The position numbers and the translations under genes were made by a program. A stretch of 32,062 nucleotides of DNA, taken from contig JABYQR010000459.1 in the NCBI GenBank assembly GCA_022592445.1, positions 1-32,062 of the forward strand, written 5' to 3'. This DNA is from Cytidiella melzeri (taxonomy: Eukaryota; Basidiomycota; Agaricomycetes; Polyporales; Irpicaceae). Under the pieces are notes generated by a model. It did not search any database and was not told where the DNA came from. It saw only the letters and a list, made by a program, of their open reading frames with translations. Shown here in pieces: positions 9,514-19,422 of this stretch (position 1 is its first letter; each line of letters starts with the position of its first letter).

Positions 9514-11957
9514 AGGGTTGTCAGCGCTAATGAACGCCACCAGGACAGCACGGTAGCTAGACCCTCCCGGAATCTAGTACTTGGCTGCCATGTTTGGGCC
9601 ATCCACACTCTGTCTAGTTCAATCAAGATTACTGATTGCTGTGTCGGAAAATCAGCTAAAATTAGCGCTGTGTTGATGATGTGTTCAGAATGCACTCTGA
9701 TTGATGGTCTGATTAAAAAATTTTTTAAAAAAATGGCAAGAATTATAAAGAATAATAACCACTCAATCAGACCTTGCATTACTGTTGATCAGGCTATCCT
9801 GAACTCCCGTAATAATTAGGGAGCACACCCTGCAATCTTTTGTCTCAGGAGGGACAGCCATCCCTTTGTAAAGGGTAGTGTATTGGGTTACCATGCAGGA
9901 GGTGCAAATGGTGTTGACATTACCACAGGCTGTGTTCGCAACTGTTATAAATGTACAAAGATCTTTTTGTGGATCTTATGTTGATGTCTTCGATGTCTTG
10001 TGGAAGAGAAGCTGAATATGATGGAAGTGATACTAAGCACCAGTAAGCACCATGATCTGGTGGTGTCATGCTTGATGATGTCCAAAAATTGAACAGGCTG
10101 CCCAAGCCTCTGGCACCTGATGCATGGAAAAGTGCAAAATTGAGATTGCTACACAGTTTCAACCTCATACGTCTAGGTTACTGGCAACATAAACCATTAC
10201 AGGAAGTCGTACTTGGTAATTCAATTTGCTTATAACAAAGGAGCAATAGCAACAAGAAGAGACACACCTAAGCACATTGACAGTTGAACTAATGAACACT
10301 TTTGATTCATCCACACAGATTATTGTATGCATGAATCAGCACACATCTGTATTAATTAGTGGTAAGCTACAAGTAGGCTTGCCAGCCAGTCCAGTTGAAG
10401 CTGCCACATGCATCAACTAGGACTAGCATAGGAGTTTATTGAGCATAAATATTCAAGGACAAGTGTAGGATATGAGGTACAAACAGGAGCATGACCCAGT
10501 GAAATCTTTTTTCAGAGAAAGACCATCTGATGGTAGTTGTGTAAGTGCTGTGTAGGGCTCCTACTTAAACTTCCCCAAACATGAGATTTTAGGCCGCATC
10601 AAATGTCTTACCATAGCATTTACACATGTATCAGGCTCTGAAAGATGTCCTACTTGTATCCAAGATTTCAAGTCTGACTCTCACCTACAAAATCTGACCT
10701 CATGTCATGACTTGCAGGAATTCACTCAATGTCTTCCACAATAAATTAGAATTCCAAATTGTGGAGATGTGCTGAGACTGGCATTATAAGGTGTAAATGA
10801 TGATCACTGCCACTGCAACAATGGTGTTAGACATCAATCAAGGAAGTTTTCATCTGGCACCAAGTGTCCTTCATCATGAGCTGGAATGGCAGTTTTTCTC
10901 AAAATGTCTTGGCATCACAGCAAGACTTTATTGGATTGGTGTGTAACCAGTGTTACAGTGGCATTGACCAGCATTTTCACCTTCTAAGACAGGTCTTGGC
11001 ATGCCCCCAAAATGAACCTTGCAATTTAATATGCAAGACACTGTAAGTTGATTTTTAGTATGACTTCTTTTGGTGAGACATGCAATCTGAGATCAAAGCA
11101 TGATATTTTGCAGAGTTTGGTCCTAAAACATGTTGGTAAGACATTGGAAGCAATCTAAACCTCAAAGCTTGGGTAGCCCTTACTTAAAGCAGTTAGTGCT
11201 GTTCTAAACTGTGGGGCTTTCATTGTGTTCAGGCTTCTACCAGTTGATTCAAGAGATAGTGAAGCCTGTATTTTCTTTTCTTTCCATAAATATTGGAAAG
11301 CCACCAGCAATAGCTAGGGGCGCACAACAGCCAAACATACACCATTAGAGCTAACAACAAACCATTACACTGTGTAAGCAACATGGATTGGACACGAACA
11401 CCTCCTTTCCTCAGTAGTGTGCAAAATAGAGTCTGCATCAAGGCTGATTGACTGACTGTAAATGTACATGGAAAAGCTGATATACAGTCCAACTAGAGCC
11501 TGTAACAGAAGAGAAGAACAACATGCTGACTACTGCAAAACATGCTCTCTCTGCCACTTTGATTCATCCCTACACACATGAAACATCTATTTTGTATTAT
11601 CTTGGTATTCTGACTATACAATGATATATTAATATGATAATGAGATAACTAGATATTGTTTTAGCTTAAGAAAGCAGTGCATCAAAACTTGGAGGGGGTG
11701 TGGTTGTTGTGGCTGACACTGCAAAGTCTCAAGAAATGTGTCAACTAGAATCAGCATACTTATATGTATATATGTACATAGTGATGAAATGTTGACCATA
11801 TTGCCCTGGCAGTGCATTGAATATTATCATTTTCTGAAACATTCATACTGTTTTTTCTTTCTTCATTTTATTCCTGCCCTCTTTATGGTTAGATTGGTCT
11901 CAGCATGACAGTGTATCAGTAGTGAAAACCTAGCAACAGGCTCATCACAAGCCATAG
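9514..11957. other. No recognisable gene; old CpG-poor DNA
   Basis: An A/T-rich, CpG-poor stretch resembling decayed element DNA. It includes a 9-bp inverted pair GGTCTGATT/AATCAGACC (9705-9713, 9765-9773) around an A/T homopolymer core, and a 15-bp match (CCACAGGCTGTGTTC, about 9924-9938) to the foldback-element repeats. Frames such as 10864-11046 and 11229-11492 show no family motifs. Confidence 0.35.
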
Positions 11958-12555
11958 TGTTACAAATGGTCTTCACACCCTATTATTTTTCTTTACTTCT
12001 TTGATTACCTTGATAACCAATTATCTTCTTTACAATTGCCTTGACGATCCAACTCGTCTTTCCTCCATCATTCCCTGATCCACATCGCCTCCGTTCAACA
12101 TGGACTATTATGTTACCAGTTGCCTTCTGATGTCCATTCAAATCTCGGACCTAACTCCAATTGGTTACCATTGCCTTGGTTCAACCCTCGGCCTTTCCAT
12201 ACCTCCGTCACCACTCCATTGGGTCCAACCCCATCTATCCCCTGTTTTGGGTCCAACCCCTTCTATCCCCTGTTTTGGGTTCAACCCCTTCTCTATTGAT
12301 CTTCGCCTCATGTTTCACCTTTCTATTGTCCCTTGTTTCCGCACCTTGACGGTCTTTTCTCCCATTGGCTTTCCTCTGTGTATTGTTCTTTTTTTTTATT
12401 CCTCCAATTCGTTACTACTACTTTGGACTGGTCCAAAAGTAGTTAGGTCAACATGTATAAATAGCCGCTAGACATGGGGCTAGAACCTCAGTCTATTCAC
12501 TTCGTATCAATATTCCTTCTATCAAGCCATCATATGTCTGCCATTGTGCATGACA
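11958..12555 (+). mobile_element. LTR-like segment with core promoter (tentative)
   Basis: It has a TGTTAC start at 11958, pyrimidine-rich DNA, a TATA box (TATAAATAG, 12456-12464) and a possible CA end at 12555 about 90 bp further on. These make the layout of an LTR. There is no second copy, target duplication or coding part nearby, so the limits are guesses. Confidence 0.25.
12221..12298 (+). repeat. 28-bp tandem repeat, about 2.8 copies
   Basis: Units start GGGTCCAACCCC and end CCCTGTTTT, at 12221, 12249 and (partial) 12277. Copies one and two differ at one base. Confidence 0.88.
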
Positions 12556-13674
12556 GCAACCGCGCAGCCTAGACCATCATTTGACCTTGTGTGTAGCTAC
12601 ACCAAGGGGTTCTGACTTGACAACTTGTCCCTTGACAATAGTCGGTTTGAACACAAGTATCTTGACCATAGCAACAGAACTCTGTGCAATAGCAATAGGC
12701 TCCCTCAGAGTTGATGTTGAGTGAGAGACAACAGTAACCTTTTGTAGATTGGCAATTTCAGGCTGTGATAGCTGATTCTGCTATCTCTGTCAGCTTAAAC
12801 CAAGTATAGGCAATGCTCAAGGAAATCACTCATTTGGCTTACAGTGGAGTATGATAGGTAGTGATCCAAGCTAACTGGCGTTGCAGCCTTGGGTCAAGCT
12901 AGAGAGTTAGTGACTTGAATTTGGAACAGCACTAATACACCCAGAAAATGGTGATACACCCGGAAACCGCTGGACATGCAACAAGCTCAAACAAGGATTC
13001 CTTCTTGCAAACAATCAGAGCTCCTTGTCACTTGAGCACTCTTGCGAGACATCTCTGGCTTAGTGATGAGCAGAGGTGGTAAACCTCCAGAGTGAAGGGT
13101 AAGGGTAAGGGTAAGCCATAAACAACCCTTCAGAAACCTTTCAAACCCTTTCTTGTAATGAACAATGTATTGTCGTGATTGTGTGGTATCTTTGATTTAA
13201 TGTATCCATGTTGCTGGGTTTTAAATCATAGCATGGCCATATCTGAGCTGGTAAACCTATTGGATTGAATACAGCTAAACTGTCATAGCCAACCATCTCA
13301 TGCTGCTTGAAACTTCGCTAGCCATTCTTTAGCCCATATCCAGACACAAGTGCACATTTATATTCATTGGTCTGATGATGAAGCTGTTAGCTTTGGCTAT
13401 GGAAAACATCTCTAGACTACTTGGAAATTTTTGGTACATTTGATCACTGAATCACATTGCCAATTGTCTCCTAAGTATTACTCAAATTCTCACAGCTACA
13501 TCTGTGTTGATTGAGTGTGTGCTTTGTCAGGGCTGGCTTGTCTTGAGCTACATCCACAATTGACTATCTGCAGGGTCAACTCTGAAATTGCTTTGTGTTG
13601 AAGAGTGGAGCAGACTGGGCCATGTATATGATGAGGGTTTCAGCAGTTCTAATTTTTGAAGAATGAAGAACAAA
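12556..13674. other. No recognisable gene
   Basis: CpG-poor DNA without coding motifs. It contains three tandem GGGTAA units at 13097-13115, which are not the TTAGGG telomere repeat. Near 13650, TTTTTGAAGAATGAAGAAC resembles the left end of the foldback element at 19430, so another element edge may lie here. Confidence 0.3.
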
Positions 13675-14815
13675 TGTTAGCAAGACTGACAAGCGGCAAG
13701 TACAATTCCTGAAGATTGAATGGAATATTACTTTTTGAGCCACAATTGTAAGTAAACTTGCTGCTGGTAGCAGCTTGACTAAGTCATTTTGTGGTGATGA
13801 GCTTCTTTGATGAGTGATGTATAGTCAGTTGGTGGTTTGTCTTCACTGTGGCACGTCATCATTCAGGAAAGAAGAAGGACTGTGCTGTATTGTTGAGGGT
13901 GCAACAACAGGTGTGATTACAGAATTTAAACAAGTTTCTGAAGTAGAGTGTAGAGATAAAAGTTGTGGTAACCATGTTAGGTAATCTAGATACAATTCAG
14001 TAAACCGCAGGAGCAGGGTTACAAGTGATTATGTTACTGATAGCAAATTGAATTAGTCATATAGCTTGAAATAGTTACTTGAACCAGTGACTTAGTCACC
14101 AACAAGAACCTCAGTCAACAACTGTGTTCCTAGTAAGAACCTTTCCAAGCAATCTGGTCATGAATATTGACTGTAATAAGGGCATTTGCCATTATTTTTA
14201 CCTTTGATAAGCAATGTGATCTGGGATTGAGTAACTGTACTACATTTGATAAGTTTTTTTCCGGAAAAAAGAGCCATACATTGATAAAGGTAGTCACCAA
14301 TGGTGGCAAGGGGCTTCATATATCTTGTCATTAATCTTGTGCAGTGTTTACTCCTGATTCCAGAAACTTACTTGCTGCAAGAATGAAGGGGTGTCTCATT
14401 AGATCAACTTCCAGAACATGTTACATGTGTCCTATTGATGTATGAACTGCCTCATCTCCATTGGAACTGCCACAGGCTGTGTTCTGATTGTAACTTCTGC
14501 TCAGAGAGCAACTAGTGGTTGTGAAACTTTGTGGAACAATCAAATGCAGTGCTTGCTGCTGATGCAACCACATCCTGTTGATGTCTGAACTGCCTCATCC
14601 CCATTGGAACTGCCACAGGCTGTGTTTTTATTGTAACTCCTGCTTGGAGAGCAACCAGTGGTTGTGAAACTTTGTGGAACCATCAGATGCAGTGCTCACT
14701 GTTGATGCAGCCACAAATTTACATTGTCCAAGTTTGTAGGGGTTGGCAATGTTTTGTGAGCTTCCAAAGTACCGGTAATTCTTGCTCAGAGCCAATGAAA
14801 TTTGTTGCATGGGCA
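13675..14815 (-). repeat. Left arm of foldback element A
   Basis: It matches the reverse complement of 19900-21625, for example TATATGAAGCCCCTTGCCAC near 20950 against its inverse near 14310, and inversely matches 15060-15767. It is shorter than the partner because it holds two of the ~142-bp units where copy B holds six. Confidence 0.7.
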
Positions 14816-15059
14816 CGACTATGGACATACTTTAGACTGCCTGATATCCCTATCTTGTGCCAATAGCCTGGTCCAGGACTCTTGTAAATTAGAGTAAAGT
14901 TGAGGAATTTATGACAATTTCACTGAAAGAGGTTACTCAGACTCAGATGCTCTTGTAATTTCTGGCACACAGGCAAGATAGTGTCACATCCTGACTGGCA
15001 CCCAAATCCAATATAGAAATATACACCAATTTACCAATTTTTTACAGCAATCCAAAAAC

Positions 15060-15767
15060 AAAATCTGTTCATTGAGTCAGAATCACCAGTGTACTAGGAG
15101 CCAATTATGACAAGACATTTACACTCCCTATATTCTTGAAGCAAGCAAGTTTCTGTTGCATCAGCAGTGAGCACTGCAACTAATTTTTACCACAAACATT
15201 ACTTAATCTCTGAGCAAGAGTTACCATCAGAACACAGCCTGTAGCATTTCCAATGAGGATGAGGCAGTTCAGACATCTTCAGGACGCATGTAACCTGGTC
15301 TGGAAGTTGATTTTAACAAGACAATTCCATCTGCTATATTGTGGGCAGACATAAATTTTCATTCTTGTTGCATCAGCAGTGGGCACTGCAACTGATTTTT
15401 TCACAAAGCTCCACAAACAGAGCTACCACCAGAACACAGCCTGTAGCAGTTCCAATGAGCATGAGGCAGTTCAGACATCAACAGGATGCATGTAACTTTT
15501 TCTGGAAGTTGATTTGAACAAGACATTTACTAAAGTAAACATGCATCATCAGAGTACTTAACAAGGCCATCACCAGGAGCAAAGTCACTTGTCCAAGTTA
15601 CTATCTCAGGCTATATAAACTATTTGATTTGCTGCTATTGCTAATATAACTACTTATCAAATTATCTATGCAGAACACAATTACTTGGTTAAGCTGCTAT
15701 CCATAGCAGAGTTACTTACTCATTCAACTCAAAAAGTACTATTCTTTTCAACCTTTAGGAGTTGTAC
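15060..15767 (+). repeat. Right arm of foldback element A
   Basis: Same orientation as 19985-21600 of copy B and inverse to 13675-14815. It shares GTTGCATCAGCAGTGAGCAC, AGCCTGTAGCA and GATGAGGCAGTTCAGACATC motifs. More decayed than the left arm; the terminal 60 bp still pair with it. Confidence 0.65.
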
Positions 15768-16164
15768 TGTTGTGAATGGCCCAACCAGCCCTCATTTTTT
15801 TGGCATTTTACCTCTAGTTTTACCCTTTGCAACCCCTTTGCAGCCCCTTTGCAAACTCCTTGCACGTCTATTAAGCACCCATATCATGTGGCTTAGATGC
15901 TCTACATGGTCACGTTACTTGCTGCTACATCACACTGGCACGTGACTCAGCTTATGTCAGGCCACATGGCTACAACCACATGTCTCAGCCCATAGCTAGG
16001 GTTTGACGTCATAGATCCCATTCACTTGAACTTCTATTGTTCTTTTACTGGTTTTCTCTAAATAGGTAGAGTGTTCTCACGGGTGTGAGACCTGAATACA
16101 AAGACTGGTCTCCTTGTAGAAAGATTATCTCATAGGTAGAGGTCTTGGCAGAGTCCAGACAACA
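15768..16164 (+). mobile_element. Possible solo LTR (tentative)
   Basis: It starts TGTTGTGA directly after the foldback arm, contains a TGACGTCA palindrome (16004-16011) and a TATA-like CTCTAAATAGG (16057-16067), and can end at CAACA (16160-16164). Inverse TGTTG/CAACA ends favour an LTR. No flanking duplication is found, so confidence is low. Confidence 0.27.
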
Positions 16165-16260
16165 GCTATTGCTCTCCTTTAGGTAGTTCTATTGTTCTTT
16201 CTTCACACAGCTTCTTGCAAAGCCTGCCCTTAACATGGTCTGTGTGCAGGTCCCTGAAGT

Positions 16261-16295
16261 CTATGGTGCGCGTTGCTTAGACGCCGCCACTTGTG
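16261..16295 (+). repeat. Left terminal inverted repeat
   Basis: It starts CTATGGTGCGCGTTGCTTAG. It pairs with 18918-18952 over 33 of 35 bases. Both mismatches are C/T or G/A transitions at CpG sites, so the two ends were probably identical at insertion. Confidence 0.92.
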
Positions 16296-16473
16296 GACAA
16301 GGCCACGTGACCAGCAAAATTGGCTGTAAAATCTCGATGCCCGCCGTAGGCGGGTGCTAGCATGAGGATGGCCAGTGCACATGAATTTCACCAATTGCAC
16401 CAATCAAAAGCGGCGCGAGATCACTATAATGTAACAATTTTTTTTTAATAATACATATACTTTGCATCCCATC

Positions 16474-18817
16474 ATGCCCGGCCCACGAAATTGACGAGCA
16501 AAGAAGGAAGCGGCAGCTCGTGCGCGAGAAGCTTGTGCACGGTTGCGCCTTGCAATTGATGAGCTTCAAACCCAAGACATAGTGCGGTCAGCTTCAGTTA
16601 CCAGTGTGTTGTCTGCCGATGATCAAACAAGCCTTGGGTTGGATGATGCAGAGAGTGTCTGCTCTTGGGATGGGGGAGTTGATAGTGGTAAGAGGATGGT
16701 ACTGGATTTGAGGTTGCTCGTCCTGAGTCCGAGTCCGGTTGTTTGGAATCCGCTTGCAATACATCCCTCATTCCGAACACTACTCTCACCCAAGCTCAAG
16801 CCGATAGTGACTTACCAAAGCGTAAAAGACGGCACCTTGAAGTTCCCGTACGAGAAGCTCGAGCTCAAGCTGCTGAAGCTGCCAGAACAGCGCGTGCAGC
16901 CACTTTGTTGAACAAGTGTTGTCATCTCGACGCCAGCAGTTCGGTTCAGGACAAGACGGACTCCAGGTGCATCGCACACGTACCATTCAGTCGTGCCTGC
17001 ACATGATGGTGCATGGAAAGAAAGGCATGATGGCGGCGTCTCGGATTGCTGCTGAGGTGCATGGCTTCAAAGTGAACTGGGGCTCACGGTTGGCTCGTCA
17101 ATGGACTCAAGCTTGGATTAAGACTCGGGCACTACCGCTTTTGCATTGTGGGCAGCACGCAAAGGTTGCATCTATATTCAGTGATCCCGCGGTTTGTGCT
17201 GCAATAAGCACTTACCTGCGGTCAAATAAATGGTCAATGAATCCGGAGAAGCTGAAGACACTGTTGAGTAACGAGATGGCACGAGACAAAGCTCGCAACT
17301 ATGCCGAGGTTCTTGTATCCCAGGAGATGCCGCGCGGGTTGAAAGACTTTGTTGAGTCAGTAGTCCTCCCTCGGCTGCAGCTGAAACCTGGCCGTCTTGG
17401 ACTTTTACTATTGAATATGCGTCGAATCATGCTTTGTGAGGGCTTTTTGTTTATGGAGCACCGCAAGGCTGTCTACTTTGATGGTCACGAACGTCTTGAT
17501 GTGGTTGAAGATTGTCAAAACCGCTTTGTACCTGCAATGGAATCTATACTGCCCCACCTCACGAAGTACGCTGTCAACAATGTCACAAGAGAAGTACCAT
17601 TCAATGCTACAGCTGCACTCCTTCTGCAACTTGTACTGGTTGCCCATGATGAGACGACTGCTCAGGCGCACCACGGAGTGAAGAAAAGCTGGGTACTGGA
17701 TGGGGAGATGCCGCTGAAAAAGAAAGGACCGGGACGTGGCCTCCATCAGAGTGACTTTATTTGCTCAACCGTGGGATGGCTGAAGGACGCGAGCGTCACG
17801 CTTGAGTATGGAAAGAATCACGATGGATTCTGGAATGGTGAATTATTTGTTAATCAGGTAAATATGACAGCTTGATGTGCTGTTTTTACGTGAGGAGTTG
17901 CTGACATTGGACCAATTTTTCCGTAGCTCAAGGAGAAATTCTTCTCAGCATTCAAAGCCGCACATGAACCTGGTACTGTTGCGGTAGTGCTTGTTGATTA
18001 TTCACAGGGCCACTCAGCCTATGCAGAGGATGCCTTAAGGGTCTCACATATGAATCTTTGTCCGGGTGGTGAACAAGCTCGTATCCGGAATGGATGGTTT
18101 ATGAAAGATGGGCAGACGATCACGCAAGCTATGGTGTTCCCTGATGATCATCCACAGTATCCGAGCCAGCCGAAGGGGATGCAGTACGTACTGCAGGAGC
18201 GTGGATTGTGGCGGTCCGGGCTGCTGATGAAATGCAAGAATGCGTGTTTGGACGATTGAAGCGATTGCTGTGCGAAGCAAATCCTCATGCATCAGCCGGA
18301 CTTTAAAGAACAGAAATCTCTTGTCCAAGAGATTATTGAAGCTGCCGGTAAAATATCTATCAATCCTGGGACCCAATACTCTCAGTCTCATTGACTATTT
18401 CTGTCAGGTCACATCTGCATCTTTCTTCCAAAATTCCATTGCGAGATGAACTTCATTGAATACTTCTGGGGCGCAGTAAAGAGGTACCTCCGGGAACACT
18501 GTGATTATACTTTTGACACATTGCGCAAGAATATGCCCAAGGCACTGGGATCTGTTCCGGCGGAGCTTATGCGCAAATGGGAGCATTGTGCGTGGAGGTT
18601 CATTGATGCATATAAGGAGGGGTTGGATGCAAAAGATGCTCAGGCAAAGGTTTGGCTGTTCAGCTTGTGTCAATACACTTCTCATTGTCGTGTTCCCGAG
18701 CAGCTAGCGGTGGCCATGGATGTCTGGTGTAATATACTAACCATATATAGCAACATATATTCCATATATGGTAACCGGCAAAATTCTGTAGTTAACAAAT
18801 TTTATTTCGAGTGCTGA
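16474..18817 (+). pseudogene. Agaricomycete DDE transposase, inactivated
   Basis: It starts MPGPRN at 16474, then TGA (16492-16494), then the same frame continues RAKKEAAARARE. A GTAAGA donor at 16688 and an AG at 16793-16794 would join this to ADSDLPKRKRRHLEV. A one-base shift near 16901 leads into VEQVLSSRRQQFGSG and an open stretch to 17857. Introns are read at 17858-17926 (69 nt) and 18348-18407 (60 nt). The presumed catalytic residues are D in AHDET (about 17649), D in LVDYSQGHSAY (about 17996) and E in [12 protein letters not shown] (about 18458). A second TGA at 18257-18259 splits a Cys-containing stretch (CKNAC...DCC). The family is very abundant in mushroom genomes and related in fold to Tc1/mariner-type DDE enzymes. 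Two nonsense codons plus the shift inactivate it; both TGA read best as former CGA. Confidence 0.82.
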
Positions 18818-18917
18818 CAACAGTTCCTCTTGAGGGATGAATGCACTCATCAATTCCTGCTGTTCTACAAGACAGATTGTTTCTACTTGTAGTTGCTGAA
18901 GCTACAGTTCCGTTGTT

Positions 18918-18952
18918 CACAAGTGGCGGTGTCTAAGCAACACGCACCATAG
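18918..18952 (-). repeat. Right terminal inverted repeat
   Basis: Inverse of 16261-16295, ending ACACGCACCATAG. See the left repeat for the mismatch pattern. Confidence 0.92.
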
Positions 18953-19422
18953 AAGGAATGACTTCAGACCACATAATGATCTCGGTGTCACTTACAAATA
19001 AAAGACTCCCATTCATAGGAGAGGGGAGATGGATGATCCCCAAAGCACTCCTGGCAGACCACAAATTCCAAAAGTACATTGTCTGTAAAGGAAAAGAACT
19101 ATTAGAAAATATGCCAACAAGGAACCAACGGACGGACCAGCTAAACGCGCAAACCCTATACACAAAGTTTAAATCAGATGTTACATCGATAGCGAGGAGC
19201 CTAGCAAAGAAGAAGATACCAAAGTTAGTAAGAAGAATAATGAAATTGAAAGAGGAAAGAGAAAGGATACTCAACAATAACAAGATGGAATTAGAGGAAC
19301 ATGCAGCACGAGAGGCGGCAATAATACTAGAAAAAATAAAGGAAATGGAAGCCAGGAGATTCATCACATTGAGAGCGACAGTAGCAATAAACAGCTGGAT
19401 ATATGGGGAACAGATAAACAAA
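18953..19422 (+). pseudogene. LINE ORF2 fragment: endonuclease end and linker
   Basis: The frame opens with TSDHIMISVSL, the Ser-Asp-His signature that closes the active site of the APE-type endonuclease of non-LTR retrotransposons. Next comes a charged linker rich in Lys/Glu coiled coil (about residues 75-130 of the frame), and then WIYGEQINK. In this LINE family a GExxxKYW-like block is followed by PRDxI...LRDP, and that continuation is found at 21626, showing that the DNA between was inserted later. The 5' part is missing: the DNA left of the DDE transposon is not LINE in frame. Confidence 0.7.

Larger units (their letters stand above)
13675..15767. mobile_element. Foldback-type non-autonomous DNA element, copy A
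   Basis: The left arm (13675 to about 14815) reads as the reverse complement of the right arm (about 15060-15767), around a unique centre of about 250 bp. The outer ends are TGTTAGCAAG...AAGTACAATTCCTGAAG on the left and CAACCTTTAGGAGTTGTACT on the right. Repeat units of about 142 bp lie inside both arms in opposite orientation (around 14440-14700 and 15150-15490). A relative lies at 19423-21625: its segment 19900-21625 matches the left arm reversed. No transposase is encoded. This layout is that of foldback elements, which depend on enzymes supplied elsewhere; the superfamily cannot be named from the ends alone. Confidence 0.65.
16261..18952 (+). mobile_element. Complete DDE DNA transposon with 35-bp TIRs
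   Basis: Near-perfect terminal inverted repeats at 16261-16295 and 18918-18952 bracket a multi-exon DDE transposase gene read rightward. The outermost bases are CTATGG...CCATAG, so TA occurs at each edge. Taking TA as the duplicated target, as for Tc1/mariner-like elements, the element proper is 16264-18949 (2,686 bp). It sits beside a LINE fragment on its right. The gene inside is broken, so the copy is not autonomous now. Confidence 0.85.

Noticed and set aside
13097..13115. Interstitial telomere repeat
   Set aside because: The unit is GGGTAA (TAAGGG), not the fungal TTAGGG/CCCTAA, and there are only three units.
16201..16260. Upstream part of the LINE left of the DDE transposon
   Set aside because: No endonuclease motif can be read in any frame joining SDHIM across the element; the LINE seems truncated at this point.
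18257..18259. In-frame TGA as a recoded selenocysteine codon in the DDE transposase
   Set aside because: A second TGA and a frameshift in the same gene, and the CGA-to-TGA pattern in other families, make simple nonsense decay far more likely.
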